Source: an uncultured Muribaculaceae bacterium
Lineage (GTDB): Bacteria > Bacteroidota > Bacteroidia > Bacteroidales > Muribaculaceae
DNA length: 21,874 bases
Direction: 5' to 3'
Assembly (NCBI GenBank): GCA_910579185.1
Contig: CAJTTG010000016.1
Location: forward strand, 1 to 21,874
In this document: positions 1-7,252 of the stretch, in pieces
Numbering within the stretch: the first letter of the stretch is position 1
How the letters are laid out: each line of letters opens with the position of its first letter
Position numbers and translations under genes: made by a program
The notes under the pieces: generated by a model
Told to the model about the DNA's origin: nothing
Seen by the model: the letters and a program-made list of their open reading frames with translations, nothing else
Databases searched by the model: none

Positions 1-25
1 GAACTCCAAGTTCTTCAAATGTCAT
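1..25 (-). CDS. 5' end of a leftward gene, possibly a DEAD-box RNA helicase (partial)
   Basis: Read on the minus strand from an ATG at 25-23, the window edge encodes MTFEELGV before it runs out. This N-terminus resembles the start of many Bacteroidota DEAD-box RNA helicases, whose Q-motif region begins with a phrase such as F-E-E-L-G. A -7 promoter box at 58-51 on the same strand would give a leader of roughly 20 nt, which supports a real start here. Only eight codons are visible, so the family is a guess; that a gene starts here is better supported than what it encodes. Confidence 0.45.
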
Positions 26-50
26 ATTTTATTATTTGGTTATGATTTTA

Positions 51-58
51 CAAAGATA
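51..58 (-). promoter_or_regulatory. Bacteroidota -7 box (TATCTTTG) for the leftward partial gene
   Basis: The minus strand reads TATCTTTG, an exact match to the TAnnTTTG -7 consensus of the primary sigma factor of Bacteroidota. It lies about 26 nt upstream of the ATG at 25. No clear TTTG -33 box is visible at the expected spacing. Confidence 0.55.
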
Positions 59-77
59 CAACAATTAAACGAGACTT

Positions 78-1340
78 TTGTCAGATCCGGCAACAAACAA
101 CCGGACAATAACCGGGCCGGAGATACGTTATAACGATGTGAGCATCTACGAAATCCGACGCCGTTACGGCACCATGGCATTCCTTCTGGCATCCGTGGTG
201 GTGGTCGGCGTATTCCTGTATCTCTCCAATGCTATAGTCAAGGATCTTGCCATACAGGAACGTTCAAGAATGCAGATATGGGCCGACGCCACCAAAGAGA
301 TTGTCAACCTGAGCTCGTCGGAAAACGATCTTTCCGAGTCAAATATCGTGTTCCTGCTCAAAATCATAGAGGACAACAACAACATCCCCGTACTGCTCAC
401 CGACGACGACGGCAACATTATCCAGGCCCGAAACTTCACCCTCCCCGATCCGACGGCGATTATCCCCACCGACAATGCCGAGAACACGGCGTTCCTGCAA
501 AAACGTCTCGCAGAGATGCGTCGCAGCGACAACGTGATCGACATCGACATAGCCCCTGGAGTAGTGCAACATTTGTATTACGAAGACTCTACACTCCTGC
601 GACGGCTCAGCCTCTATCCCTACATACAGCTGGCCGTGATGGCTGCTTTCGTAATCGTGGTCTATCTCGCCGTGACATCGTCGAAACGCGCCGAGCAGAA
701 CAAAGTGTGGGTAGGCCTGTCGAAAGAGACAGCCCATCAGCTCGGCACCCCCATATCCTCCCTCATGGCCTGGGTGGAACTGCTTCGCGAGCAGGACACA
801 GATCCGGAAATAGTCATGGAGATGGACAAGGATGTGAAACGACTCTCCACGATCGCCTCACGCTTCTCGAAAATCGGATCGCAGCCGAGCATCGAGCCGG
901 GCAATCTCAACGCAACCGTCCGCACAGCCACCGACTACATGTCGACACGCATATCGCCGCGTATCAACCTGTCACTCGTCGAATGTCCGGAGCCTTTGCC
1001 CGTCAGAATGTGCGAGCCGCTGATCCAGTGGGTCATGGAAAACCTCATCAAGAACGCCGTTGATGCCATGGAGGGTTCAGGCAGCATAACCATCACCACT
1101 CTACACGACCGCCAGATGGCCGTGATCGATGTCACCGACACCGGAAAAGGGATGTCGCGCAAACGCCGCAAAGAGATATTCCGTCCGGGCTTCACGACAA
1201 AAAAACGTGGCTGGGGACTGGGACTGACGCTGGCAAAACGCATCATCGAGCAATATCACGGAGGCCGCATATTTGTCAGCGATTCAGAACCCGGCATCGG
1301 CACCACCTTCCGAATTCAAATCCCGATGGAAACAGCATGA
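78..1340 (+). CDS. Sensor histidine kinase, two transmembrane segments, orphan
   Basis: A membrane-bound sensor kinase of 420 aa. A transmembrane helix lies at about residues 33-55, followed by an extracytoplasmic region of about 125 residues and a second helix at about 180-202. The cytoplasmic kinase core follows. The H-box SKETAHQLGTPISSL has the phospho-acceptor His at about 220, followed by an N-box (NLIKNAVDAM), a G1 box (DVTDTGKGM), an F region and a G2 box (GWGLGLTLAK). There is no obvious HAMP domain, and no response regulator is adjacent, so its partner is elsewhere. The start is TTG at 78: an in-frame stop lies at 66-68, and the first ATG (174) would remove the short cytoplasmic lead before the first helix. 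Its TGA overlaps the ATG of the HAD gene (ATGA), so the two are translationally coupled. The signal it senses cannot be told from sequence. Confidence 0.9.
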   Translation: MSDPATNNRTITGPEIRYNDVSIYEIRRRYGTMAFLLASVVVVGVFLYLSNAIVKDLAIQERSRMQIWADATKEIVNLSSSENDLSESNIVFLLKIIEDNNNIPVLLTDDDGNIIQARNFTLPDPTAIIPTDNAENTAFLQKRLAEMRRSDNVIDIDIAPGVVQHLYYEDSTLLRRLSLYPYIQLAVMAAFVIVVYLAVTSSKRAEQNKVWVGLSKETAHQLGTPISSLMAWVELLREQDTDPEIVMEMDKDVKRLSTIASRFSKIGSQPSIEPGNLNATVRTATDYMSTRISPRINLSLVECPEPLPVRMCEPLIQWVMENLIKNAVDAMEGSGSITITTLHDRQMAVIDVTDTGKGMSRKRRKEIFRPGFTTKKRGWGLGLTLAKRIIEQYHGGRIFVSDSEPGIGTTFRIQIPMETA

Positions 1341-2182
1341 AACACCTCTTCATCACCGACCTCGACGGAACGCTTCTCAACCGCGAGAGCCGCGTATCCG
1401 ACCGTTCCGCCGCCATAATCTCCCGGCTGTCGCGTCAAGGCGCGATGATCAGCGTGGCCACGGCACGTACACCGGCCACTGTGGAGCCGCTTCTCAGCCA
1501 CACACTGACCACACCCCCGGCCATTGTCATGACCGGCGCAGCAATGTGGGACCGCAAGACGTTACAATATATCAACCCCCGGTTCATCAGCAACGAAGCA
1601 GCAGCACAGATCCACGAGGCATGCCGCTCCCACGGCATCACACCATTCATCTACACCATCCAGCCATCCGGAATAATCCACACCTACTATTCAGGCATTC
1701 CATCGTCAAAAGAGCAGAAATTCATTGACGAACGGGCACATCTGAAGCTGAAGCGAATGATCGTCAACCGTCATCCCGGGACCGACGATCCCGATACTTA
1801 CCCCGACACCATACTGATATTCGGACTTGGCGATGCCGGCAAAATCGGCAGTCTGTCCGATTGCCTCAGAGCTTCGGGTATATGCTCCGTATCCTCCTAC
1901 CCCGACATTTTCAACCCCTCCATATCCTACATAGAGATCTTCGCTCCCGGCGTCAGCAAAGCATCGGCTGTCGAAACCTTGAAAAAGACCATGGATGCCG
2001 ACCGTCTGACCGTATTCGGCGACAATCTCAACGATCTGCCGATGATGGCCGTCGCCGACGTAGCTGTGGCCGTGGAGAACGCCCTTCCCGAAGTGAAAAA
2101 GGCCGCCGATATCGTGATCGGCACAAACCAGAGCGATGCCGTTGCCCTCTATTTAGAACAGTTCGCGCAAGACTTCGAGTGA
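1337..2182 (+). CDS. Cof-type HAD-superfamily hydrolase
   Basis: A 281-aa cytosolic phosphatase of the HAD superfamily, Cof/YidA-like subfamily (IIB). Motif I is FITDLDGTLL, with the nucleophile Asp8 and acid/base Asp10. Motif II is the Thr in SVATART (about 37-43). A conserved Lys sits in VSKASAVETL, and the magnesium-binding motif IV is FGDNLNDLPMM at about 226-236. The central stretch forms the C2-type cap expected of this subfamily. Family members dephosphorylate sugar phosphates, nucleotides or FMN, and the substrate is not predictable here. The start ATG overlaps the stop of the histidine kinase (ATGA), so the gene is the second cistron of that transcript. Its 3' end overlaps the convergent recO by 30 bp, and no terminator is visible between them. 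Confidence 0.9.
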   Translation: MKHLFITDLDGTLLNRESRVSDRSAAIISRLSRQGAMISVATARTPATVEPLLSHTLTTPPAIVMTGAAMWDRKTLQYINPRFISNEAAAQIHEACRSHGITPFIYTIQPSGIIHTYYSGIPSSKEQKFIDERAHLKLKRMIVNRHPGTDDPDTYPDTILIFGLGDAGKIGSLSDCLRASGICSVSSYPDIFNPSISYIEIFAPGVSKASAVETLKKTMDADRLTVFGDNLNDLPMMAVADVAVAVENALPEVKKAADIVIGTNQSDAVALYLEQFAQDFE

Positions 2183-2878
2183 GCGCATCGACTGGAGACC
2201 CGTGTAGTGAAGCGAGTAATATTTCAGAATCCCGTCAAGAAGCTCGTTCCTTTCCCTGCGACTCATCCTGAACAGCCACATATTCGAATATGTCATCCTC
2301 GCAAGCGATGCCACGACAGCCGACTGCTCCGGATCGAGATAATGGCGATGGAGCGGAGCACTCATGCGGAAACGGCCATCCACCATATCGAACACCATTC
2401 CGGCACGGAAATCGCCGGTATCGGGTTCTATACCGATAAACCGTCCCAGTCCCCAGAGGAAACATATATGGAAATTGGCCGACCTCTCCGAAGGCAACAT
2501 ATCGAGCACCTCAATTGACCGGCGTATATAATTATAGAGCAGATCATCGGGAGGCCCGTCGCGGAGAACGATCCCGAGCACCTCAGCCAGAAACAGAGCC
2601 ACAGAGCTTTTCATCGGATTGCACCGCAAGCCGGCCAGCGGCGCAACGGCACGCGGCTCGTGCATGACGCTGACCTCGCGCCCCGGCTTGACATCCGCCA
2701 CACATTCAACAATACTCAGCGGCATCAGCAAAGCCCGGCGCCTGACAGCCTCACGTCCGCCACCGGCGGCAATCGCAAATGCCACCCTGCCCGACTCCAG
2801 CGAATAGGCCGACAGGATGGAATGACGATCGCTATGACGCACCGTCCGCAGTGCCACAAACTCCATTTTTTGCTTCAT
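2153..2878 (-). CDS. recO: DNA repair protein RecO
   Basis: A protein of about 241 aa matching RecO, which with RecR helps RecA replace SSB on single-stranded DNA during RecF-pathway recombinational repair. The N-terminal OB-fold begins FVALRTVRHSDRHSILSAYS, as in Bacteroides RecO, and is followed by the helical domain (CNPMKSSVALFLAEVL). The open frame extends upstream to 2980, but that extension is AT-rich, approaches the tRNA gene and contains the -33/-7 promoter of the opposite strand, so I start at the ATG at 2878; a second ATG at 2866 is also possible. The length fits the family. The gene converges on the HAD gene with a 30-bp 3' overlap. Confidence 0.9.
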   Translation of the reverse strand: MKQKMEFVALRTVRHSDRHSILSAYSLESGRVAFAIAAGGGREAVRRRALLMPLSIVECVADVKPGREVSVMHEPRAVAPLAGLRCNPMKSSVALFLAEVLGIVLRDGPPDDLLYNYIRRSIEVLDMLPSERSANFHICFLWGLGRFIGIEPDTGDFRAGMVFDMVDGRFRMSAPLHRHYLDPEQSAVVASLARMTYSNMWLFRMSRRERNELLDGILKYYSLHYTGLQSMRSLEVLRELF

Positions 2879-2884
2879 AGAGAA

Positions 2885-2892
2885 CAAAATTA
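2885..2892 (-). promoter_or_regulatory. Possible -7 box for recO (TAATTTTG)
   Basis: The minus strand reads TAATTTTG (TAnnTTTG) only 6 nt before the ATG at 2878. If used, the transcript would be nearly leaderless, or translation would begin at the next ATG (2866). No -33 box is recognisable, so this is tentative. Confidence 0.3.
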
Positions 2893-2921
2893 GACATTTT
2901 TTGCATATTTCATCGAAAAAT

Positions 2922-2953
2922 TTTGTGTGAATAAAAAAAAGTCCGTATATTTG
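2922..2953 (+). promoter_or_regulatory. Promoter of tRNA-Glu and rpsT (TTTG, 20 nt, TATATTTG)
   Basis: A TTTG -33 box at 2922-2925 is separated by 20 nt from a TATATTTG -7 box at 2946-2953. Both elements and the spacing match the Bacteroidota promoter consensus, making this the best complete promoter in the window. The predicted start is about 25 nt upstream of the first tRNA-Glu gene. Confidence 0.75.
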
Positions 2954-2984
2954 CACTCGCTTTTGAGCGCTATGTCGCACAAAC

Positions 2985-3056
2985 GGCCCATTCGTCTATC
3001 GGCTAGGACGCAAGATTTTCATTCTTGAAAGAGGAGTTCGATTCTCCTATGGGCTA
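2985..3056 (+). tRNA. tRNA-Glu (anticodon TTC), copy 1
   Basis: A 72-nt cloverleaf without an encoded CCA. The acceptor arms GGCCCAT and ATGGGCT pair with one terminal G-U. The anticodon stem CAAGA/TCTTG closes the 7-nt loop TTTTCAT, with anticodon TTC. The T arm GAGGAGTTCGATTCTCC is intact. It is identical along its whole length to the copy at 3433 and shares a likely transcript with rpsT. Confidence 0.97.
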
Positions 3057-3096
3057 CTATTTAACAGAAAAAATTTAAAACAGACTAATTAAAGCA

Positions 3097-3354
3097 ATGG
3101 CAAACCATAAATCATCGCTTAAAAGAATCCGCCAGACTGCATCTCGCCGCCTCCGCAACCGTTATTATGCAAAGACCGCCCGTAATGCCGTGCGCAACCT
3201 TCGCAAAATGACTGACAAGGCCGAAGCTCAGGCCACTCTCGTTAAGGTTACAAAGATGCTCGACAAGTTGGCCGCTAAAAAGACCATCTCTAAGAACAAA
3301 GCATCTAACCTCAAGAGCAAGCTCCAGCTTCACATCAACAAAATCGGCGCTTAA
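3097..3354 (+). CDS. rpsT: 30S ribosomal protein S20
   Basis: An 85-aa, very basic protein beginning MANHKSSLKRIRQTASRR, with the helical Lys/Arg/Ala-rich composition and length of bacterial S20. S20 binds 16S rRNA early in small-subunit assembly. The ATG lies 40 nt downstream of the first tRNA-Glu, with no promoter or terminator in between, so the two are probably co-transcribed from the promoter at 2922-2953. A second, identical tRNA-Glu follows 78 nt after the stop. The gap contains a hairpin but no T-tract, so the whole tRNA-rpsT-tRNA cluster may be one transcript. Confidence 0.97.
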   Translation: MANHKSSLKRIRQTASRRLRNRYYAKTARNAVRNLRKMTDKAEAQATLVKVTKMLDKLAAKKTISKNKASNLKSKLQLHINKIGA

Positions 3355-3370
3355 GCAGAGCCGACGGATT

Positions 3371-3413
3371 GAAGCACAGCCAAAAAGGCGGTTGAATTTT
3401 CAACACGTGCTTC
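3371..3413 (+). other. Structured spacer between rpsT and the second tRNA-Glu
   Basis: Outer arms GAAGCAC (3371-3377) and GTGCTTC (3407-3413) enclose an inner inverted repeat GTTGA/TCAAC (3391-3404). No T-run follows directly, so it looks more like an mRNA 3'-end structure or a processing site ahead of the tRNA than an intrinsic terminator. Confidence 0.4.
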
Positions 3414-3432
3414 TATAAAAAATATTATCCGA

Positions 3433-3504
3433 GGCCCATTCGTCTATCGGCTAGGACGCAAGATTTTCATTCTTGAAAGAGGAGTTCGATTCTCCTATGG
3501 GCTA
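3433..3504 (+). tRNA. tRNA-Glu (anticodon TTC), copy 2
   Basis: A second 72-nt tRNA-Glu, identical base for base to the copy at 2985. Identity stops at the 5' end of the gene and within about three bases of its 3' end, so only the tRNA itself is shared. No TAnnTTTG promoter is visible in the 78 nt before it, so it probably depends on read-through from rpsT. A terminator follows at 3520-3555. Confidence 0.97.
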
Positions 3505-3519
3505 CTCGAATTTTTCGGT

Positions 3520-3555
3520 GACACTGCAATGCAAACGCATCGCAGTGTCTCTTTT
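3520..3555 (+). terminator. Intrinsic terminator of the tRNA-Glu/rpsT cluster
   Basis: Arms GACACTGC (3520-3527) and GCAGTGTC (3542-3549), continued after one A/C mismatch by ATGC/GCAT, close an AAAC loop. The sequence TCTTTT follows directly. Confidence 0.75.
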
Positions 3556-3574
3556 ATAATACACTTCTGAATCC

Positions 3575-4357
3575 ATGAACGAGACCTCCTCCATCACGAC
3601 AATATCCCCCGACTTGCGCGAACTGCTCGATTCCGAAGCCCGGCGCATTAACCACCCATCTTTCATCGACCTCGATCCCGTGCAGTTTCCACGGCGGTTC
3701 TCCGATCTGCGCGACATTGAGATCACCTCCCTCCTTTGTTCCTCAATAGCCTGGGGCAACCGCAAGATGATATGCCGCGACTGCGACAAGATGCTCGCGC
3801 TGATGGGCCACGACCCCTACAACTACATGATGGACGAAGCCTACGAGGATCTCCCCGACCAGAACATCCACCGCACTTTTTTCGCCGCCAACCTGCGCCA
3901 TTTCCTGCGCGGACTCCGGCGCATCTACCAGCGCTTCGGATCGCTGAATGAATTTGCGCGCCACCACCGCGTGGCCGACGATCAGCTGCCGGCATGGAAA
4001 CTCGTGGATCTGATCAATCAGGAGCTGGCCGAGGCAAACAACGGCAACAGCGACTCGCGGTGTCTGCCGCTCAACATGAAACAGACCGCCCTTAAACGCG
4101 TCAACATGGCCTTGCGTTGGCTCGTCAGGCGCGACGGGATAGTGGATCTCGGCGTATGGGACGCCATCGACCCGAGCCAACTCTACATTCCACTGGATGT
4201 CCACGTTGGAAACACGGCGCGAAACCTTGGTATCGTGACCCGTAAAGCCGACGACAGACGCACCGTCATAGAACTGACGGAAGCCTTGCGCACCATCCGC
4301 CCCGACGACCCTGCCATCTACGATTTCGCCCTGTTCGGCATCGGAATGCAGCTCTGA
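3575..4357 (+). CDS. TIGR02757 family protein
   Basis: A 260-aa cytosolic protein of the TIGR02757 (DUF2400) family, which is common in Bacteroidota and has no established function. Recognisable conserved blocks are SLLCSSIAWGNRKMI near residues 50-65, PLDVHVGNTARNLG at about 206-219 and the C-terminal YDFALFGIGMQL. The AWGNR and DVHV blocks recall the helix-hairpin-helix DNA glycosylase fold; that link is my inference. It is preceded by the terminator at 3520-3555, so it needs its own promoter, but I see no TAnnTTTG box in the 19 nt between. About 80 nt separate it from the DUF1573 genes downstream. Confidence 0.85.
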   Translation: MNETSSITTISPDLRELLDSEARRINHPSFIDLDPVQFPRRFSDLRDIEITSLLCSSIAWGNRKMICRDCDKMLALMGHDPYNYMMDEAYEDLPDQNIHRTFFAANLRHFLRGLRRIYQRFGSLNEFARHHRVADDQLPAWKLVDLINQELAEANNGNSDSRCLPLNMKQTALKRVNMALRWLVRRDGIVDLGVWDAIDPSQLYIPLDVHVGNTARNLGIVTRKADDRRTVIELTEALRTIRPDDPAIYDFALFGIGMQL

Positions 4358-4399
4358 CACTTTTTTCCCAAAACATAATGCAGGGTTCAAATTGTTTTG

Positions 4400-4407
4400 T
4401 AATTTTG
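4400..4407 (+). promoter_or_regulatory. -7 box (TAATTTTG) upstream of the DUF1573 pair
   Basis: TAATTTTG matches TAnnTTTG and would give a leader of about 23 nt before the ATG at 4437. No clear TTTG -33 box is present. It also argues against an upstream ATG at 4392, which would lie before the predicted transcript start. Confidence 0.5.
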
Positions 4408-4436
4408 AAGACATATTCCCCAAAGAACAGACAATT

Positions 4437-4823
4437 ATGAAAAGAGTTTTATTCACAGCTTTCATAGCACTCATAGCGGCATTGGCTGCATCGGCCGCCG
4501 GAAAAGGCGCAGCCATCACATTCTCGGAGACAAAGCACGATTTCGGCAACATACGTGCCGTCGACGGAAAAGTGACCGCGACCTACCGCTTCACAAACAC
4601 CGGCACGGAACCGCTGGTGATCATCACCGTGACCAACGGAGGTTGCGGATGCACCACTCCCTCCTACCCCAAAGCACCCATAGCACCGGGAAAATCAGGA
4701 GAGATCACCATCCAGTTCGACCCCTCGGGCCGACGGGGCGAATTCAACCGCGAGGTAAAGGTGAAGACAAACGCATCGAAAAAACGTATCCCGTTGATGT
4801 TCTCGGGAGCAATAGTCCCCTGA
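4437..4823 (+). CDS. Exported DUF1573 domain protein (128 aa)
   Basis: A small exported protein. A signal peptide (MKRVLFTAFIALIAALAASA) is followed by a single DUF1573 domain filling the mature protein: HDFGNI, then YRFTNTGTEPLVI, a CGCTTP motif, PIAPGKSGEI and FDPSGRRGEFNR. DUF1573 is an Ig-like/ASH-related fold abundant in Bacteroidota envelope proteins and without a defined biochemical role. The frame is open from 4392, but the ATG at 4437 directly precedes the signal peptide and lies downstream of the -7 box at 4400-4407. The next gene starts 4 bp after the stop and encodes a larger DUF1573 protein, so the two form an operon and probably arose by duplication. Confidence 0.88.
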   Translation: MKRVLFTAFIALIAALAASAAGKGAAITFSETKHDFGNIRAVDGKVTATYRFTNTGTEPLVIITVTNGGCGCTTPSYPKAPIAPGKSGEITIQFDPSGRRGEFNREVKVKTNASKKRIPLMFSGAIVP

Positions 4824-4827
4824 TTAA

Positions 4828-5922
4828 ATGAAAAAACTTCTGATTTCCATTCTTGCGGCGGCGGCAATCATGCCGGCCATGGCGGCTCCGGATCTCACTT
4901 GGCTGAATCCCGTCCATAACTTCGGAGCATTCAAAGAGGACGTTGGCCCCGTGACATGCGTGTTCAAGGCTGTCAACACAGGCGACGAGCCGGTCGTTGT
5001 GATCGACGCTCGCGCAAACTGCGGATGCACGCGCCCCACATTCACACGCGAACCTGTGGCTCCGGGCGATACGCTGTCGGTGTCTGTGGCCTACGATCCT
5101 GCCGGACGTCCCGGCCGCTTCAGCAAACAGGTGAAAGTAACCACCAACACCGCGGCCAAATCCTACATACTTGGCGTGCGCGGAACCGTCATCGGATCTT
5201 CAGGAACTCTCCGCTCGCGCTACCCCGATGAAGTAGGGCCATACCGCGTCAGCAACCATATAGCCCCATTCGGCGAAACCACAAAAGGCCATATTCTCGC
5301 TGCGGCAATCAATATCTACAATCCTACCGCCGACACCATACAGCCGGAGGTCAAGGATGTCCCGGGCTTCATCAACACAATGTTCCGTCCCGTCACCATC
5401 CCCCCGGGCGAACAAGGAATACTCTCAATGACAGCCTACACCGACCGCACGCCGCTATATGGCATCATAGAGGATTCCCTGACAATTGTCCCCAACGCCA
5501 AGCTGCCGGAACACTCCATAAGCGTGGCCACCGTGATGATAGTCAACGAGGACTTCACAAAGCTGACAGAGAAGCAGCTGGCCGATGCTCCCGTCACCAA
5601 ACCTTCGCTCACGACTCTTGATTTTGGAGTGATCGACCCCACAAGCATCGAGCCTCTGAAGATGACATTCACCATAGCGAACAACGGCCACGAAACCATG
5701 CAGGTGCGTCGCCTATATTCTCCCGATCGCGCCCTTGCCATCAAGGCATCAGCAATGAAAGCGAAACCGGGAAAGAAAATAACCGTGACCGTCAGCCTCA
5801 TACCCTCCATGCTATCCCCCGGACAGCTGGCCGAAGGCATCCTAAACTCAAGAATTACCCTGATTACAAACGATCCGGCCAACCCCACCCAGACCATACG
5901 GGTAGTCGGACAAATTAAATAA
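4828..5922 (+). CDS. Exported DUF1573 domain protein, larger paralogue (364 aa)
   Basis: A signal peptide (MKKLLISILAAAAIMPAMA) is followed by a DUF1573 domain at about residues 24-115 with the same landmarks as its neighbour (HNFGAFKEDVGPV, NTGDEPVVVI, CGCTRPTF, YDPAGRPGRFSK). The middle region, about 130-250, is less recognisable. A C-terminal beta-rich domain at about 263-364 (LDFGVIDPTSIEPLKMTF, then FTIANNGHETMQV) looks like a second ASH/Ig-like module. The protein is likely periplasmic or surface-associated. It starts 4 bp after the smaller DUF1573 gene and ends 13 bp before meaB, so it probably shares their transcript. Function unknown. Confidence 0.85.
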   Translation: MKKLLISILAAAAIMPAMAAPDLTWLNPVHNFGAFKEDVGPVTCVFKAVNTGDEPVVVIDARANCGCTRPTFTREPVAPGDTLSVSVAYDPAGRPGRFSKQVKVTTNTAAKSYILGVRGTVIGSSGTLRSRYPDEVGPYRVSNHIAPFGETTKGHILAAAINIYNPTADTIQPEVKDVPGFINTMFRPVTIPPGEQGILSMTAYTDRTPLYGIIEDSLTIVPNAKLPEHSISVATVMIVNEDFTKLTEKQLADAPVTKPSLTTLDFGVIDPTSIEPLKMTFTIANNGHETMQVRRLYSPDRALAIKASAMKAKPGKKITVTVSLIPSMLSPGQLAEGILNSRITLITNDPANPTQTIRVVGQIK

Positions 5923-5935
5923 CACACTTCCTGCC

Positions 5936-7045
5936 ATGGATCACCACCACCTGACCCACCCCGAAAACGACGAACAATTCACCGGCCTCACAGTCAATTC
6001 AGGCGTAAGCCAGCCTCCGGTCGTAAACCCCTACCTGCGCCGACGCCGCAAGCCGCTCCCTTCAGCCACCGAACTTGTGGAAGGAATCCTCAAGGGCGAC
6101 ACAACCATGCTGTCGCGTGCGGTGACTCTTGTGGAGAGCCTCTCGGCCGAACATCAGAGTGTGGCTCAGGAAGTGATAGAAAAATGTCTGCCCTACTCAG
6201 GCCAGTCACGCCGCATAGGCATCACGGGCGTACCGGGAGCCGGAAAATCGACTTCGATCGACGTATTCGGACTTCATGTCCTCGGAAAGGGAGGCAAACT
6301 CGCTGTACTCGCCATCGACCCCTCCAGCGAACGCACCAAAGGATCCATTCTTGGCGACAAGACACGCATGGAGCGTCTCGCCGTCCATCCCTCGGCATTC
6401 GTTCGCCCCAGCCCCTCGGCAGGATCTCTCGGTGGCGTGGCTCGCAAGACACGCGAAACCATCGTTCTTTGCGAGGCTGCCGGCTTCAACAATATCTTTG
6501 TCGAGACAGTCGGCGTAGGTCAGAGCGAGACCGCCGTACACTCGATGGTCGATTTCTTCCTGCTGCTGCAACTTGCCGGAACAGGCGATGAGCTTCAAGG
6601 CATCAAACGCGGCATAATGGAGATGGCCGATGGCATAGTGATCAACAAAGCCGACGGTGACAACATCCCCCGTGCCCAGCTCGCCCAGGCGCAGTTCCGC
6701 AGTGCATTGCAGCTATTCCCACCCACGGAATCGGGCTGGAAACCGGAAGTACTCACATACTCAGGCTACTATGAACTCGGCATCGAAGAAGTCTGGGAGA
6801 TGATCGACCGCTATTTTGAATTTGTGAATGCCAACGGATATTTCGAGCGCAAACGTCTGCAACAGGCACGCTATTGGATGTACGAGACCATCGATGAGCA
6901 GCTGCGCCGCCATTTCTTTGACAACCCGTCCATAGCATCGATGCTTGAAGAAAAAGAGCAGCGCGTCCTGACCAACCGCCAGAGTTCATTCACAGCCGCA
7001 CGCGACGTCCTCGACGCCTACTTCTCCGCCAACTTCCCCCAATAA
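5936..7045 (+). CDS. meaB: Methylmalonyl-CoA mutase-associated GTPase MeaB
   Basis: A 369-aa cytosolic P-loop GTPase of the SIMIBI class, the MeaB/ArgK family, which guards and reloads the B12-dependent methylmalonyl-CoA mutase. The Walker A motif GVPGAGKST has its Lys at about 104. It is followed by DPSSERTKGSILGDKTRM (a characteristic family block), the ETVGVGQSE switch region and the base-specificity motif NKAD at about 236-239. The C-terminal helical dimerisation region is present, and the length is normal or slightly long owing to an N-terminal extension of about 40 residues. No mutase subunit genes are in this window; in Bacteroidota they often lie elsewhere. It follows the DUF1573 pair by 13 bp, and repeat-rich DNA follows its stop. 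Confidence 0.93.
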   Translation: MDHHHLTHPENDEQFTGLTVNSGVSQPPVVNPYLRRRRKPLPSATELVEGILKGDTTMLSRAVTLVESLSAEHQSVAQEVIEKCLPYSGQSRRIGITGVPGAGKSTSIDVFGLHVLGKGGKLAVLAIDPSSERTKGSILGDKTRMERLAVHPSAFVRPSPSAGSLGGVARKTRETIVLCEAAGFNNIFVETVGVGQSETAVHSMVDFFLLLQLAGTGDELQGIKRGIMEMADGIVINKADGDNIPRAQLAQAQFRSALQLFPPTESGWKPEVLTYSGYYELGIEEVWEMIDRYFEFVNANGYFERKRLQQARYWMYETIDEQLRRHFFDNPSIASMLEEKEQRVLTNRQSSFTAARDVLDAYFSANFPQ

Positions 7046-7066
7046 GCCACACCCCATTGACTGATT

Positions 7067-7095
7067 GGGGTAACGGCTCTCCGAGCCGTCTACCG
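7067..7095 (-). repeat. GGA-loop hairpin repeat, copy 1
   Basis: On the minus strand GTAG is followed directly by arms ACGGCTC and GAGCCGT around a GGA loop, then TTACCCC. The 29-bp sequence recurs exactly at 7180-7208. A separate inverted repeat ACCCCA/TGGGGT (7051-7071) overlaps its edge and may cap the meaB transcript. Confidence 0.8.
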
Positions 7096-7120
7096 AACCA
7101 TCAGCATTGGCGATGATTCC

Positions 7121-7151
7121 GGCCTACCGCACGGAGTGCGGTGACCCCGAC
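7121..7151 (+). repeat. GGA-loop hairpin repeat, copy 2 (variant stem, opposite strand)
   Basis: Arms ACCGCAC (7126-7132) and GTGCGGT (7136-7142) enclose the same GGA loop and are followed by GACCCCGAC. Relative to copy 1 the stem sequence differs on both arms in a way that keeps all seven pairs. The GTAG seen in copies 1 and 3 is replaced by GCCT. Confidence 0.7.
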
Positions 7152-7179
7152 CAGCCCAAACAACACAAATCCGCGAATC

Positions 7180-7208
7180 GGGGTAACGGCTCTCCGAGCC
7201 GTCTACCG
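7180..7208 (-). repeat. GGA-loop hairpin repeat, copy 3
   Basis: Identical over 29 bp to the copy at 7067-7095 and in the same orientation: GTAG, a seven-pair stem with a GGA loop, then TTACCCCG. Confidence 0.8.
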
Positions 7209-7252
7209 CCACACACCGTCCTATTCCTCAAACACTAAACGATACAGCTCTC

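Noticed and set aside
278..1063. A 261-aa open frame in another frame of the histidine kinase
   Set aside because: Its product is rich in Arg, His and Gln, typical of an alternative reading of GC-rich coding DNA, and it lies wholly within the kinase gene.
2879..2980. N-terminal extension of recO to 2980
   Set aside because: The extra 34 residues are AT-rich, cover the tRNA-Glu promoter on the other strand and have no counterpart in the RecO fold.
2985..3504. tRNA-Glu pair as the attachment sites of an integrated element
   Set aside because: Only rpsT and a short spacer lie between the copies; no integrase or foreign cargo is present, and the whole tRNA rather than a 3' fragment is duplicated.
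4392..4436. Upstream ATG start for the small DUF1573 gene
   Set aside because: It lies before the predicted transcript start set by the -7 box at 4400-4407 and would bury the signal peptide 15 residues inside the protein.
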